Shown in pieces: positions 1 to 11,301 of a stretch of DNA of 64,000 nt (its first letter is position 1; the number at the start of each line of letters is the position of its first letter). Position numbers and translations under genes: made by a program. The stretch comes from Rhynchopus euleeides (lineage: Eukaryota > Euglenozoa > Diplonemea > Diplonemida > Diplonemidae), in contig OY723267.1 of assembly GCA_963210315.1 (NCBI GenBank), forward strand, positions 1,860,001 through 1,924,000, in the 5' to 3' direction. The notes beneath the pieces were generated by a model. The model did no database searches. It had not been told where the DNA came from and saw only the letters and a list, made by a program, of their open reading frames with translations.

Positions 1-1
1 C

Positions 2-1330
2 TTCGGCGAGCTGGAGACGATCCACCGCCGGGCTGCGCGGCTCATCACGGGCTGCGCCTTCACCACGGACACAGCGGAACTGCTGTGGGAGGCACACCTG
101 CCGACCCTCGAAGAGAAGATGTACACCGAAGCGGCTACGGCGTACGAGCGGATTCGACGGGTTGGTGGGTCCCCGGGGTCAACGGCGATCCAAAAAGCGT
201 CGCGCACCGCCGGCAGCACGTGGCTTCGTTTGGCTGAATCGGTGGTCAAACGCACCGCCATCTACACACGCAGCCCGGGCCCTGCCACAATCATATCCCA
301 CTACCCGGTGGCACCGTGGGAGTGGCAAGGGATGCTCGGGAACATCCAGATACACCCCGCCATCCCTGGCCTGAGCCGGAGCGACCCCGACCAGACCGAC
401 GCGGAGAGGTACGCTATGGCGCAGGTGATGCTGGCGGGACTCCCCCAGGCGGAGCTGCACGCCTACACGGACGGGTCGGTAAAGGAGGGAGTCGGAGGAG
501 CGGGTGTTGTCCTCCTGGACCCTTCTACAACAGACATCGTCGACAAGCGCAGTGTCGGGGCGGGCCAGAGCTGCGTCTCTTACCAGGCGGAACTGGTAGC
601 ACTGCGGGAGGCGACTCAGATGATCGCAGCAAGGGGTGTAGCCCGCGTCGTGATTCTCACGGATAGCCAATCCGCCCTGCACGCGCTAGAAGCAGGGCCA
701 CACCGTGCCAAAGCGGAAACGCTTGTCGACGTCTGGCGCGGCCTGGCCACACTCACCAGCTCAGGCACGACTGTCACCTTGCAGTACGTGCCGGCCCACG
801 TCGGGGTGGAGGGAAATGAACTGGCAGACTATCAGGCGGGTCTGCGGACGAACAACCACCAGTTGCAGACGGAGCCCATCACACTGCTGGCGGCGAAGGC
901 GGCAGTGCGGAGGGTGACTGCGGAGCGGACGCCCCGGCCCGGCGAGAAAAGTCTGTACGCCTGGACGCCACCTAAATCGGCGGGGCCTACAGCGCGCCGG
1001 CCCGCGCTACACACACCGGCGCTGACCCGCCTCGGGGCCAGCACGATGCGACTGCTACGGACGCGCCGCCACTACCTCCTGTTCGACTACATGTCGAAAA
1101 ACAGGGCACCGAAATGCCCCATGCACGGATGCACAGTGCAGAAAACGACGCTGAAGCACCTACTGCGAACCTGCCCGAAGCTTAAGGACCTACGGGAAAA
1201 ACACCTGGACAACCTCTCCCCCCATGTCCTACTCCTCACCCGGCCCGTGACCACCCTGCGTTTCCTGATGGACGCAGGCCTGCTCCACGAGACCGAGACG
1301 GAGCTACTGACGAAACGGGGGAAGGGGTAG
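2..1330 (+). CDS. Non-LTR retrotransposon ORF2, C-terminal part (end of reverse transcriptase, RNase H, zinc knuckle)
   Basis: The frame is already open at the window edge, so this is a 5'-partial ORF; the ATG at 119 is internal. Positions 2-118 encode the typical end of a LINE reverse transcriptase (an ETIHRRAARLITGC-like helix, then LLWEAHLPTLEEK). An RNase H domain follows at about 455-840. Its acidic residues are all visible: YTDGS, the E of QAELVAL, LTDSQSAL, and PAHVGVEGNELAD with the C-terminal Asp. At 1110-1180 a Cys/His knuckle (C-x4-C-x8-H-x4-C, ending HLLRTC) matches the 3' end of I/Jockey/R1-like elements. RNase H domains of this kind degrade the RNA strand of RNA/DNA hybrids during target-primed reverse transcription. 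No frameshift is seen in the visible part, so the copy may be young. Family-level assignment is confident; the clade is not. Confidence 0.9.
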   Translation, partial: FGELETIHRRAARLITGCAFTTDTAELLWEAHLPTLEEKMYTEAATAYERIRRVGGSPGSTAIQKASRTAGSTWLRLAESVVKRTAIYTRSPGPATIISHYPVAPWEWQGMLGNIQIHPAIPGLSRSDPDQTDAERYAMAQVMLAGLPQAELHAYTDGSVKEGVGGAGVVLLDPSTTDIVDKRSVGAGQSCVSYQAELVALREATQMIAARGVARVVILTDSQSALHALEAGPHRAKAETLVDVWRGLATLTSSGTTVTLQYVPAHVGVEGNELADYQAGLRTNNHQLQTEPITLLAAKAAVRRVTAERTPRPGEKSLYAWTPPKSAGPTARRPALHTPALTRLGASTMRLLRTRRHYLLFDYMSKNRAPKCPMHGCTVQKTTLKHLLRTCPKLKDLREKHLDNLSPHVLLLTRPVTTLRFLMDAGLLHETETELLTKRGKG

Positions 1331-1961
1331 GGACCTCAACCGGGCGGGGCAAGGGGCGGGTTGGTCACAAATCACAGAACACGAATGAAAACAAAGTACG
1401 GGCCCTGTCCACGCACCCTGATGGGCGCGACAGACCAGGGGGAAACCAACGAACAGGACCTTTGCCATATCAGGTGAAGACGTCTCAACACAAAAATTTT
1501 GGCTTTTAATGGGGAGGTGTCTCCGTGTCGACGCACGGCAACCCACCCGCTCTGCGGGAAAAAACGGCACCACACAGGGCACTATCCCTGACCCGACCCC
1601 GGAAAGAAGCACACGAGTGAGCCAACGCTACAACGACGTAGCGCACAACGTGGGGGGACGGGAACGAAGTTAAAAAAAAAAAGCGGCCAAAAACCCGGTA
1701 CTTATACTCAGTTTTTTCTTGGTTTTCGTGACCTGTTTCACCCCATTTTTCGGGCCGTGCGCACCGCAGGTGACCCGAAAAACCCCGAAAACGGCATGTT
1801 TCGGAACATTGGAATCCATGGTGACCCCGGACGTGTTCTGCGGATGAGTTCATCTTTTATTAGACCCCGTACAGAAACACGAGAAAATGTGGGAATATGC
1901 AGTTTGACCTGGAGAAGAGAGTGGTGCACCCTTAGAGGTGGTCCAGAGAATGCAAAGAGGT
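1331..1961. other. Downstream of LINE ORF, no gene seen
   Basis: Probable 3' untranslated region of the retroelement followed by unassigned DNA. No poly(A) or simple tail marking the element's end is evident; short A-runs occur near 1671-1682. No convincing ORF. Confidence 0.5.
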
Positions 1962-2215
1962 CCACAGGGGGGTCTGGGGGGCGGAGCCCCCCAGCCGCCG
2001 GAGGCCACGGTAGTGAACACCTGTTCCTTGTGGGGTACAGATTCTGTGGTGAGTTGGGTGCATCCTCCTGAGGGCGGTCTCTGGATTCCATGACCTGATG
2101 TGATCCCAAAGGGCTTGGTCGACAGGCATACGTCACGCGGGGGTCTGGGGGGCGGAGCCCCCCAGCCGCCGGAGGCCACGGTACTGAACATCTGTTCCTT
2201 GTGCGGTACAGTCCA
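1962..2215 (+). repeat. Composite GC-hairpin repeat, two hairpin modules with linker
   Basis: Two near-identical modules of about 60 bp (1962-2025 and 2134-2195) each contain CTGGGGGGCGGAGCCCCCCAG-type hairpins followed by CCGCCGGAGGCCACGGTA. They are separated by a linker that also recurs in other copies. Related copies lie at 34998-35231 (minus), 45698-45920, 46982-47041 (single module) and 51052-51282. Confidence 0.9.
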
Positions 2216-2451
2216 TCTTCCTGAACTTGAGTAAATTGCGCCCAAGGGTTCGATGAGGGCGCCAAGGCTCGTCAGTGCGGGCTGGATCGTCGCCTCAAAG
2301 CCAGAGGTTCAATGACAGACACTGAGGACATGGGCCAGGCCCCATGGGCTGGGCCCGCCCGGGCCCCATTTTTGGTCCATTTTTTCCTCCTCCCGAAAAT
2401 GCGTTTATTTGCATCATTGGGATCCGTGGCTCACGCCACGGCATTTTTTTC

Positions 2452-2589
2452 TTACTAGTTACGAGCGACGAAGCGTAGCGAAGTCGCGAAGTAACGAAGG
2501 AAATCGTACGACTGAAGCTTTATAAGGATCACCTTCATGCCACTTCACAGGGGCTTACACAGCCTTTGACACAGGAGTGTGCGCTCAAC
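2452..2589 (+). repeat. 138-bp direct repeat, copy 1
   Basis: The sequence from TTACTAGTTACGAGCGACG to GTGTGCGCTCAAC is repeated almost identically at 6663-6800, with equal length. It contains an inner stem (GTTACGAGCGAC / GTCGCGAAGTAAC). The two copies bracket about 4 kb of noncoding repeats, as in a non-autonomous long-direct-repeat element, although no primer-binding site or TG...CA ends were found. Confidence 0.85.
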
Positions 2590-5500
2590 ACTCACACGAA
2601 GTAAATATGCCAGGAGGAAGAAGGCGAAGACACCACACAGATCTCATCAGCGAAGAGCTATCGACCATCCACCGACACTCGACAAGACGGAGTCTCCCGC
2701 ACCACACCGGTGCCGGCTTCGCATTCTGCCCCCGGAACCGACGATTTTTCCCCTTGCACAGCACCCGGAGCCGGGTCCACAGTGTGCCGCCAGAGTTGGC
2801 GTGCTCCCGCCTGCACAGTACCCGGAGCCGGGTCAGCAGTTTGCCGCCAGAGCTGGCGTGCCAAAGGGTTACTGTGTGCTTTATGATACCGCCAGAGCTG
2901 GCGAGGCCCCCGCACAGCATGCGCCACACGCGGGGGCTGACAATCCAAGCATGCCCCCATCCCATGTTCAGTGCCCCAACCGCCAGACCGGGCGAGGTTC
3001 CGCAGGTTTCCCCTGCGGGGCTGCCAGCAGTCTATGCTGTGCATCACACTCTCAGTTCACGGCTCATACGCCTTTGCACAGCCAGCTCCAACAAATCTGC
3101 CACTCCGCAAGTGTGTGCTCAACAAAAAGTAGCCGGAACTGTTTCTCCCACAGTTGCTGGACAGGGTGTCTATGAAGCGAAAAGAGGGCGATTTTCGTGC
3201 GGAGTGTAGCGCTCATCGCCTGCCCCTTTCATACAGCACCCGGAGCCGGGTCCGCAGTGTGCCGCCAGAGCTGGCGTGCCGCTGTGTCCTGTGTGAACTA
3301 TGACACCGCCAGAGCTGGCGAGGCCCCCGCGCAGCATGCGCCACACGCGGGGGCTGACAATCCAAGCATGCCCCCATCCCATGTTCAGTGCCCCAACCGC
3401 CAGTGGCGAGGTCCTGCAGGCTCCCCCTGCGGGGCTGCCAGCATTCCGTGCTGTGCATCCCACACACCCTCAGGTCTCATGGCACATGCGCCTTTGCGCT
3501 ACCAGTTCCAACAAGTTTGTCACCCGCCCTCGCGGCGTTCAGTACTCACCACGTCCACCCCACACGTTATCCACACGGGTGCAGGCACGGAGCAGCCGCC
3601 TTTGGCAGCTCGCGAGGGAGTACCCCCGACGGTAGGCAGCGTAAGCTCAGATGCAGTGGGAGCCCACGCACAGGGGTTCTCGCGACCGACCGAGCCAGCC
3701 CTGTGGTCCGCCATGTCCCCGGACAGGGCCTCAGTGCTGCTGGGCTGGACTTGCATCTTTGAGACGTTTGTTTACATCACGGCTGGGCTCCCTCCCCTTT
3801 TTGAGGCCGCGGACGCGGCTCTCTTGGCGATGTCCAAACATATCGATACGCAGACCTCTTCAGGAGGCGTGCGTTTTTTGACCACCGTCACCATCTCATC
3901 GGAGATGCTACGTCCTTTGTCCCAGCAGGTCCCTCGGGGGTCCCCCCAGGTGCACGCTAGCTGAGTCAGCTTTGTCGGGCTGGACACACCCTTTTTGCAC
4001 AAACGCCTTCCGGGCGACATAGCACCGGATGGGGTTTGTCGCTCGTGGAGCCGTTTTCCCCTCCGCAACGAAGCGGGGCTCCCATCCATCCCCCCCCCCC
4101 CCCCCCGCTTGCCTCCATCACACACATCGCCACCCAGCCAGCCGACGCAAACCTCCGGAGCCGGAGCCAAGCCATCGAGTCGCCTGCTCAGCTGCACCGC
4201 ACCCGGAGCCGGGTCCGCAGCCTGCCGCCAGAGTTGGTGTGCCCCCAGTGTACTCGTTACACCATGGCACCGCATAGTTTGCGAGGCCCCGCACCGTAGC
4301 GGGCGCTACGTGCGGGGTTCCATTCAGCATTTCCTGTCGTGCCTCTTCCGCCAGAGTTGGCGAGGCATCCGTACACCACGCGCCACACGCTGCACGGGGC
4401 TCGCGACCACCCCCGCTGGAACAAACCTCAGATCCGAACCACCGAGTGGACGAGACAGCCCCCGTGTTCTGCAGCGAAACCATCCTGCAGCGCCCGAGGC
4501 CGCAACACGCCGACGCGCCGGTTTGCCCAACGAACCGCCACAAGCTGCTGGCGGCTCTCCGACGGGGGGGCCCCGCAGCTCCGGGCACGCTCTCCGCCGG
4601 GGTGCCCTTGTGTATCTACAGAGGGCCGATCCACGACTGACGAGGGCCATGCCTGCTTGCTCGGCACCCTGCCGCTGTTCTGGGCCACCCGTGCGTGAAG
4701 GGTTCAATATCTCAGCCTCCGAGAGGGCTCCCGTTACACCTTTCTCACCTGCAGCCGCGATGCGAATCCACATTCAGACAACTTCTCTCAAACTCGATCT
4801 GACACGCCGCCATCGTACCACTCCCCTGACAGGATGCTTGCCGTGGATTCACGAGAACTGTCGCCAAAATTGAGGAACTGTCGCCAGGGTCATCGGCGCC
4901 AGCAGTTCCGAGGACTTTCTGTCGATCTCAGAGTTTTTCCGCGCAAAGCTCTCAAGAGGAGCCGTTGAGCATTCCTTACAACAGCCACGAATATGTCAAG
5001 CCGCTGCTGGATGCCGCCGTCATCGAGGCCCCATCTAGTTCTACCTCCCGCAGCTCGCAGTTGCTTCCGAGGTCGTGCCTCGTACCATCGGTCATATCGA
5101 CTGCATGCCACCTACGATGGTTTTGCTGGATCTCATCGTGGCCGCCGTGCGCACTGCATCAGCCCTCCTTTTTCCGCCTCCCGGATGCATTTTGCTGCTG
5201 CCAAGCAGCTCCCATCGGCGTGGGCGGCAGCTTTATCATCCTCGTCACCCCACTCGATAAGTCGCACTCAGGATGGTGCCGAGCTCAAACTGGGGACAGG
5301 GCAGGGCTCCCCCCTCAGAGCTTCGCAGATGTCGGCACCGATTTTACCTTCCCAGCCGCACGTACCGCCGCCCCGGAGCCTGGGTCACTCCTGCCCCGAC
5401 TCGCCAGAGTTGGATAAATTTACAGAATATAATGCCAGACCGCCTGCGCGAGAGACCTGCGCAGTAACTGGGCGAGCGCCCCAGTTCTACCTCTTTGCTG

Positions 5501-6572
5501 TCAAGCTGTGCAACATATGGGCCGCTCTCCCCTGCGTAGGGTTGGACACTTAGTGGCGAGCCCCCCCCCTTTCACCTGGGATGCACCCGAGCGGGTTTTC
5601 CCCTCCACGGGTAGGCGAGGGACTCGTCGAGCTTCCCACGATGGGAACATCTCCATCTCCGTCTCCGTGTTTTCCTCAACAGTCATGTGGTGTGACGCAT
5701 TGCACTTGAGTCAGGGGCCGCCCACGATCAGGAGAGGCCCCGCGTCTGCGTCAAGCTGCTCCTGTTTGTTGTCGTTAGTATTCTGCCCGCCACCATGCCG
5801 GGCATCGGGTTTTTCGGCCCTGCACGACAACGAACCGGGGTTGCGTCGTCAGCCGATTGGGCCGCTCGGGCGAACCGCACCCCTAACCAGCTGCAGACCA
5901 CACGTCAGAACCCTCATTGCCGACTGGGGGAGTCTCCAACTCGAGCCAGGGTGAGCCGGAGTCGGGTCTGCAGTCTGCCGCCAGATCGGGCATGCCGGGA
6001 TACTACGTGCACTGATTACCGCCTGCGCAGCACCCGGAGCCGGGTCAGCAGTTTGCCGCCAGAGCTGGCGTGCCGCTGTGTCCTGTGTGAACTATGACAC
6101 CGCCAGAGCTGGCGTGCCGGGACGCGATGTGCGCTCATTACCGCCAGAGCTGGCGAGGCCCCCGCGCAGCATGCGCCACACGCGGGGGCTGACAATCCAA
6201 GCATGCCCCCATCCCATGTTCAGTGCCCCAACCGCCAGACCGGGCGAGGTTCCGCAGGTTTCCCCTGCGGGGCTGCCAGCATTCCGTGCTGTGCACCCCG
6301 GGCCACGAGCAGGGCGTTTGCCCCTACTCCGGGGCGCCCCTCCTTTGGGATCACATGCACGACCCGGGGCACTTGTCCCACTGTTCTCGGTCGTCGCAGC
6401 TTTCGTCTCCTCCTCGGGGGTAGCGGACGCAGCGCTTTGCCAGCGTGTCTGAAATGATCACTAATGTGTTGTGATAAGTGTTCGTGTCATCGTCGCGAAG
6501 GTGCGTTACCTCTGGGGAGGGGATCCTATCGCTTCAGTCTGTTGCCGTATTCACGGTCCCTGAGGGAACCCA
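2590..6572. repeat. Noncoding region of degenerate repeats with CGCCAGAGCTGGCG hairpins
   Basis: This interval lacks credible ORFs. It is built from diverged copies of a unit: a CACCCGGAGCCGGGTC hairpin, then GCCGCCAGAGCTGGCG hairpins, then a 130-bp block ending near CCCCAACCGCCAG. Clear unit copies are at about 2846-3050, 3263-3460 and 6058-6290; single hairpins occur at about 4230, 4350 and 5400. The CGCCAG/CTGGCG stem is retained in most copies. Confidence 0.8.
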
Positions 6573-6664
6573 GTGTGCGCTCAACAAAAAGTAGCCCGGA
6601 TCTGCCTTTTTGCAGTTGCTGGGCAGGGTGTTTCTCTTATTATAGCGAAAGGAGTACGATTTTT
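6573..6664 (+). repeat. 92-bp repeat (GTGTGCGCTCAACAAAAAGTAG unit), copy 1
   Basis: Nearly identical to 6788-6878. More diverged versions are at about 3112-3195 and 10380-10430. It joins the 138-bp repeat through the shared GTGTGCGCTCAAC, so the full unit is about 216 bp (6663-6878). Confidence 0.85.
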
Positions 6665-6800
6665 ACTAGTTACGAGCGACGAAGCGTAGCGAAGTCGCGA
6701 AGTAACGAAGGAAATCGTACGACTGAAGCTTTATAAGGATCACCTTCATGCCACTTCACAGGGGCTTACACAGCCTTTGACACAGGAGTGTGCGCTCAAC
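6663..6800 (+). repeat. 138-bp direct repeat, copy 2
   Basis: Partner of 2452-2589 and directly continuous with the following 92-bp repeat, through the shared GTGTGCGCTCAAC. Confidence 0.85.
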
Positions 6801-6878
6801 AAAAAGTAGCCCGGATCTGCCTTTTTGCAGTTGCTGGGCAGGGTGTTTCTCTTATTATAGCGAAAGGAGTACGATTTT
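6788..6878 (+). repeat. 92-bp repeat, copy 2
   Basis: Second copy of 6573-6664, ending GAGTACGATTTT; it marks the right edge of the repetitive block. Confidence 0.85.
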
Positions 6879-7130
6879 CTCCGGAACCATTATTTGTTCA
6901 CACCATTTGGGCCTGAACCACCAAGAAAAAAAAATATTGGCAATTCTGAAAATCCTTATACTCATACCGGGCAACATTCAGGTATGGCGTTGTTCCGCAG
7001 TCTTTTTTATCGGCGAGCACCCCCACCCCCACACCCCCAAGGCGCGGTGCAGGGGAAGGGGAAAGGGAGGTTCTTTTGTTTTCCCGCCCCCCTACACCCC
7101 CTCCCCTCCCCACACCACCACCACCGCACA

Positions 7131-9628
7131 ATGTTCAACTGGCTCCTCGGGGGTGAGGAGGAGGCGCAGGCGAAGAAGCCCGACTCCGCCACCCCTGCCC
7201 CTGCAGCTGCAGCAGACGAAACCGCCGCCGCCGCCTCCACACCTGCCGACGCTGCGCCCAACACAGGAGACGCCGCTGCCGCCGCACCAACCCCTGCGGA
7301 GGAGGAAGTCAACACCGCCACGCCCGATGCCGCAGAGGAAGCTGCTGCTGCCGCCGCCGCCGCCTCTGTGGAGGAGGCACCTCCGACACCCCCTGTGGTG
7401 GTGCCGGACATCTGGGAGCATGTCGACCGGCCTGCCCCTGGGGACTGGGTTGCGCGCGAGGTGCAGCTGCTGATCAGGGAGAAGCCCAAGGCGGCTGCCT
7501 CGACGTGGAAGTTCGCAGACCCCGAGGATGGCGGCCCGCCCAGCCTCCACGTCACCGCTGTGGGGTCTGAGGAGATCTGCACGGTCTACCCCGCGTCGGG
7601 GTGTGACGAGGTGGCCTACCCACTCCCGGAGCTGGTGGATCCCATCTACTGCGCTATCGGTGCGACGTATGTCCACTGGCTGATGCCTCTCAGCGCATCG
7701 CAATACCTTGTCCTCTCCCAGCTGGTTGAGGATGCCAACGGGGGCAGCTCGGGGATCCGCCGCACCCTCACCAACGAGGGGGCTAAGGAGGAGGAGCCGG
7801 ATTGGGATGTGCAGAGTGCCTCCCCCTTCGATCTGGCGAGCCCCGTGTGGAGCACCTGTGCTGTGAGGCGTGGGTTCTCCCCGCCGTGGTGGTTTAAGCA
7901 TGTCACGGAGCTGGCGAGCGCGAAGCGGCAGGGACTGAACAAACACCTCCCCCCGTCGCTGAAGGCGGCCCGCCTGTCGCACTCCTCGATGGCGTGGCAG
8001 GTGAAGGAGGGGTGGGATCGGATCTTCAGCTCCAGCGCGGTGGAGTGCTTTGTGATGCTGCAGGACTGCGCCCTCTTCTTCGCCCCGCGGCCCCACTCCG
8101 CCGAAGTGGAGGAGTTCCCCCTGCGGGGTGTTGAGGTTATTGCTGGGGACATCGCCATCAGCACCAGCTCGACCATCCAGTACCCCATGACGCTTCGGAA
8201 TAGGAACGGGAAGTCCCTCATCCTCAACTTCCACACGCAGACCGAGAGGGATCTGTGGACCGCTCTGGTCGAAGTCTCCGCCCTCCAGCTGCAGCCCTCC
8301 CGCAAGCTCTCAGAGCAGAAGGGTCACCTCTACGAGGCGCTCCTCTTGATGCGCGCATCACCACTCTGCACCCCATCGGTGAACCCCAACGGGCCTGCCC
8401 CCGAGACTGCCGATCCCGACACCATCCAGACGGGGTATGTGATTGTGCAGGCGGAGGAGGGGACCTGGGTCCACCAGGGCTGGCTGCGGCGGTTTGTCAC
8501 CCTGCATAAGACGTATCTGACGTACCGCACCCATAAGGACAGCCTGGAGGACCTGAAGGTGTTGCCCCTCCGCCACGTCTCGGTTGCGAAGATCCCGCAG
8601 GAGAAGAACCCGTGGGTCATCGGGTTGTTCACACCGTTCGCCCAGCCGGTGCAGCTGTGGTGCGACTCGAAGGAGGTGTTTGCGAAGTGGCTCGCCTCCT
8701 GCGACAGGGCGGTCCGGGTTGCAAACCACGGCGTCGTGTCGCAGCACCACATCCCTGTGGACCGGGTCCCTGCACAGGCCGCAGCTGGCCTGATGCAGAC
8801 CGTCACCTCCTCTAAGGGCGTCGTCATCACGCCCCACGGCATCCAGGTCCCGGAGGCGGGACCCATGCACCTCCCCTACGTGCAGGGCTCTGCCTGGCGC
8901 ATCCTCGACACCCCCGACGGCCTCCTGGGCAGCGAAGATGGGGAGGCCGAATACGTGGAGGGCGAGGGTGGTGCCCGTGAGCTGCGCTGGAAGCCGTCTG
9001 CCGACGAGGGGGTGCCGGTCCCCAGCGTCGCGCCGCGGCATGTGAATGTGCGGGGGAGGCCGGTGGCGGAGGTGGTTCCCGGCGTTGCGGCGGAGTGCGT
9101 GCTCCCCGAGAAGGTGCTGGGGCAGTCTGTCCTGGGAGAGCTGTCAGGATCCCTCAAGGTGACCCGCGCAAGCCTGATGAGCATCCCCGAGGCCTTTGAG
9201 TACACCCTGAGGTACTCCGAGTTCCACCAGTGGCTCGCCGTTCTGTCGGGGAGTGTGCGGGTGGTGGTGTTCTCCGGTGCGTGCTACACCCTGATCACGA
9301 AGGACTACCCGAAGATGACGGCTTCCAGCTGCAACGACCGCATCAAGGATGACTGGGGTGCAGAGGGCAACGCGCTCGCAACCCTCGGGGGCAGGCAGGT
9401 TGTGGTGAACGCAGGAGATGCATTGTATGTGCCAGGGTGGGCTTTGCTGGGAGGGGGGGGGGGGCGGGGAGGCCGAAGGGCCAAGAGATGTTTGTGTTGT
9501 TTTGTGCAGTTTTCACCCAACACACACCCCACCGCAGGTATATCCCGGTCGACCACTTCTACTCCGTGAAGGCACTGTCGTCGTCTCTTGTGATGCGTTC
9601 CCTGTCCTCTCCGGTGCGGAACCAGTGA
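7131..9628 (+). CDS. Two-PH-domain protein with C-terminal cupin/JmjC-like region (2 exons)
   Basis: Exons 7131-9424 and 9538-9628 give a 794-residue protein; the 113-bp intron (GTATGT...CAG) restores GDALYIPVDHFYSV exactly. The chosen ATG (MFNWLLGG) is preceded by an A-rich CGCACA context; an upstream in-frame ATG at 6984 would only add low-complexity sequence. Residues 1-110 are Ala/Pro/Glu-rich and probably disordered. Residues about 279-384 look like a divergent PH domain. Residues about 434-533 are a clearer PH domain (GWLRRFVTLHKTYLTYR, closing with WLASCDRAVR), suggesting phosphoinositide or protein binding at membranes. Residues about 673-794 resemble a cupin_8/JmjC barrel: FHQWLAVLSGSVRV, then GDALYIPVDHFYSV. 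The usual HxD iron ligands are not obvious, so catalysis is doubtful. The next gene lies 1.7 kb downstream on the same strand. Confidence 0.8.
9425..9537 (+). other. Spliceosomal intron
   Basis: 113 bp from GTATGTGCCAGG to CCCACCGCAG. It contains a poly-G run after the donor and a C/A-rich 3' part. Splicing joins GAT GCA TT to G TAT ATC, which keeps the frame and completes a cupin-like motif. Confidence 0.85.
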
Positions 9629-11301
9629 GGCCGCCAGCCCCTGAAGGCAGATGAAGGGCACGTGCATTTTGTCATGAGTCAGTGCACATCTAAGGCGGAT
9701 ATAATCATCCCATGGTGTCACCCAGTTGGTGACACCCACCCTCGATATCGTTGTGACCCACTGTATCGTCATTTTTTCTTGCAAAAAAAAGGCAAAATAC
9801 GAAGCTGTGTGGGTTGCCGGGGGGTTTTTTGCGTTCTTTCGAATCCCCCCCCTCCCCCCCGTCCCCCCGCGCCCTTCTCCCCCTCTGGTGCTGCATTTCG
9901 AAAAGCTCTCACAGCCCCACACACACAGCCCTGACCCCATCTTGTGTTATCACGTATGTGAGATCTGGATCCTCATTTACGTGTCAAATTTGGGCCCCCA
10001 TTCATAATAACGGCTTCTGGCCAGCGGGTGCATCGTGGAATTGACTTTCAATCTCGGAGTATTGCCCCAACACTCCCGATGCCTTGGTTGCACATCCCGG
10101 CTCAGGCCAAGCGGTATCGAGGTTGTCGGTCGTGTATTTTTAGTCACCCGGGAGTACGACAGGACGCGCGCAGGCACCGGGCCCCCTCTCAAAAAAAAAG
10201 TCACCCGAGTACGAAGCAGAGAGATGCCGGGTCTTTTTATCTTCGCCAGGCAAAGATTCGTGATGGCTCGACGCAGCAGTTTCACACGCACCCACTCCTC
10301 CGTATACTCCCCGCAGCAGCTTGCCAGTTTTTTTCTAACAAAAGAAACCCCCCCTCCCCCGCACTCCTCACCTGCTATCCCTGTGTGCGCTCAACGAGAA
10401 GTATTCCGGACCTGTCCCCCATTTTTGAACTAGCTATGTGTAAGGAAGCGCAGGCTTTGTTGCTGGCATCGTCGTTTCACAGGCCTTCAGCACGGCCTTG
10501 ATATACAGCAAAGTGTATGCGCGGAAATGGATTTTGGTGCTGTCTTTTTACAGCTGCGAGACAGGGTGATTCCTGCCGTGAAGCGGAAGGTACGCGAAGG
10601 TCGTGCGTCAAAAAATCTGTTAGCAGCACACGGATGGACACCATACACGCACAGTTGCGTACAAAAACGCACTTTGCTGGGCAGAGTGTCTGTGTGAAGA
10701 CTATATAGTGTGTGAGCGCACCAATCCTATCGCGCTGCCCTCGCATTGAATGGAGTGGCCAAAGTCGTTCAAACACGAGGTGACCAGGGGTGTGGGGTGG
10801 GAGATGGGACATGTAGAGTGCGGGAAGACCTCCGAGGCTGGAGAAGATCAAGGTTCGGAGACAGGGTGACTCGTCGTGTTTGTGACTTGAGTCATTCCTC
10901 CTGGCCTCCTCATAAGGAAAGCTCAATGCAAGTTTGTGTCGATGATGCACGGCCTCGTGAGAAGCCTCCGCGGTCGCTGGTTTTAGACTTCATTCACAGA
11001 GCGGGTTCATTGAAGATAAGTGCGTAACCCCGTTGAGCTGGGCCTTGTTGAGTTGGCTCTTCCCGAAGCCCTCTGAGAAGTAACTTCAAAAAATGAAGAA
11101 AGCTAGTGACGTTGACAACTAACCCAGCTTGGGATTCTGTATGTGAAAGCGTAGAGAGGTTGCAGGGGCAGGACGCTGGCGGTGGGGTTCCCCCTCTCCC
11201 ACCCCTCTGCATCCTGGTGGCGAAGCGGTCTTGCCATTGCTGTTGCCGTGAGTTTTACCACACCGCCTACCGTCACAGACTCTCAGCCCCACCCCACCAA
11301 C
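9629..11301. other. Intergenic, with diverged repeat fragments
   Basis: No supported gene. C-rich tract near 9845-9890. At 10380-10430 and 10540-10700 there are diverged pieces of the GTGTGCGCTCAAC/CTGGGCAGGGTGT repeat family from 2.4-6.9 kb. Positions 10615-10672 form a short repeat shared with 34917-34972. Just upstream of the next gene, CCGTCACAG (AG at 11277-11278) is a possible splice acceptor. Confidence 0.6.

Noticed and set aside
179..682. Minus-strand ORF of 167 codons
   Set aside because: Antisense shadow of the RNase H ORF, whose catalytic motifs are on the + strand.
2577..3964. Overlapping ORFs of 200-255 codons
   Set aside because: Translate through the CGCCAGAGCTGGCG repeat units in several frames at once; repeats, not genes.
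3995..4873. 292-codon + ORF in the hairpin-repeat region
   Set aside because: Pro-rich translation through repeats; all frames are similarly open and no domain is visible.
7092..8234. Minus-strand ORF of 380 codons
   Set aside because: Antisense of the PH-domain gene in GC-rich sequence; no domain, Gly/Arg low complexity.
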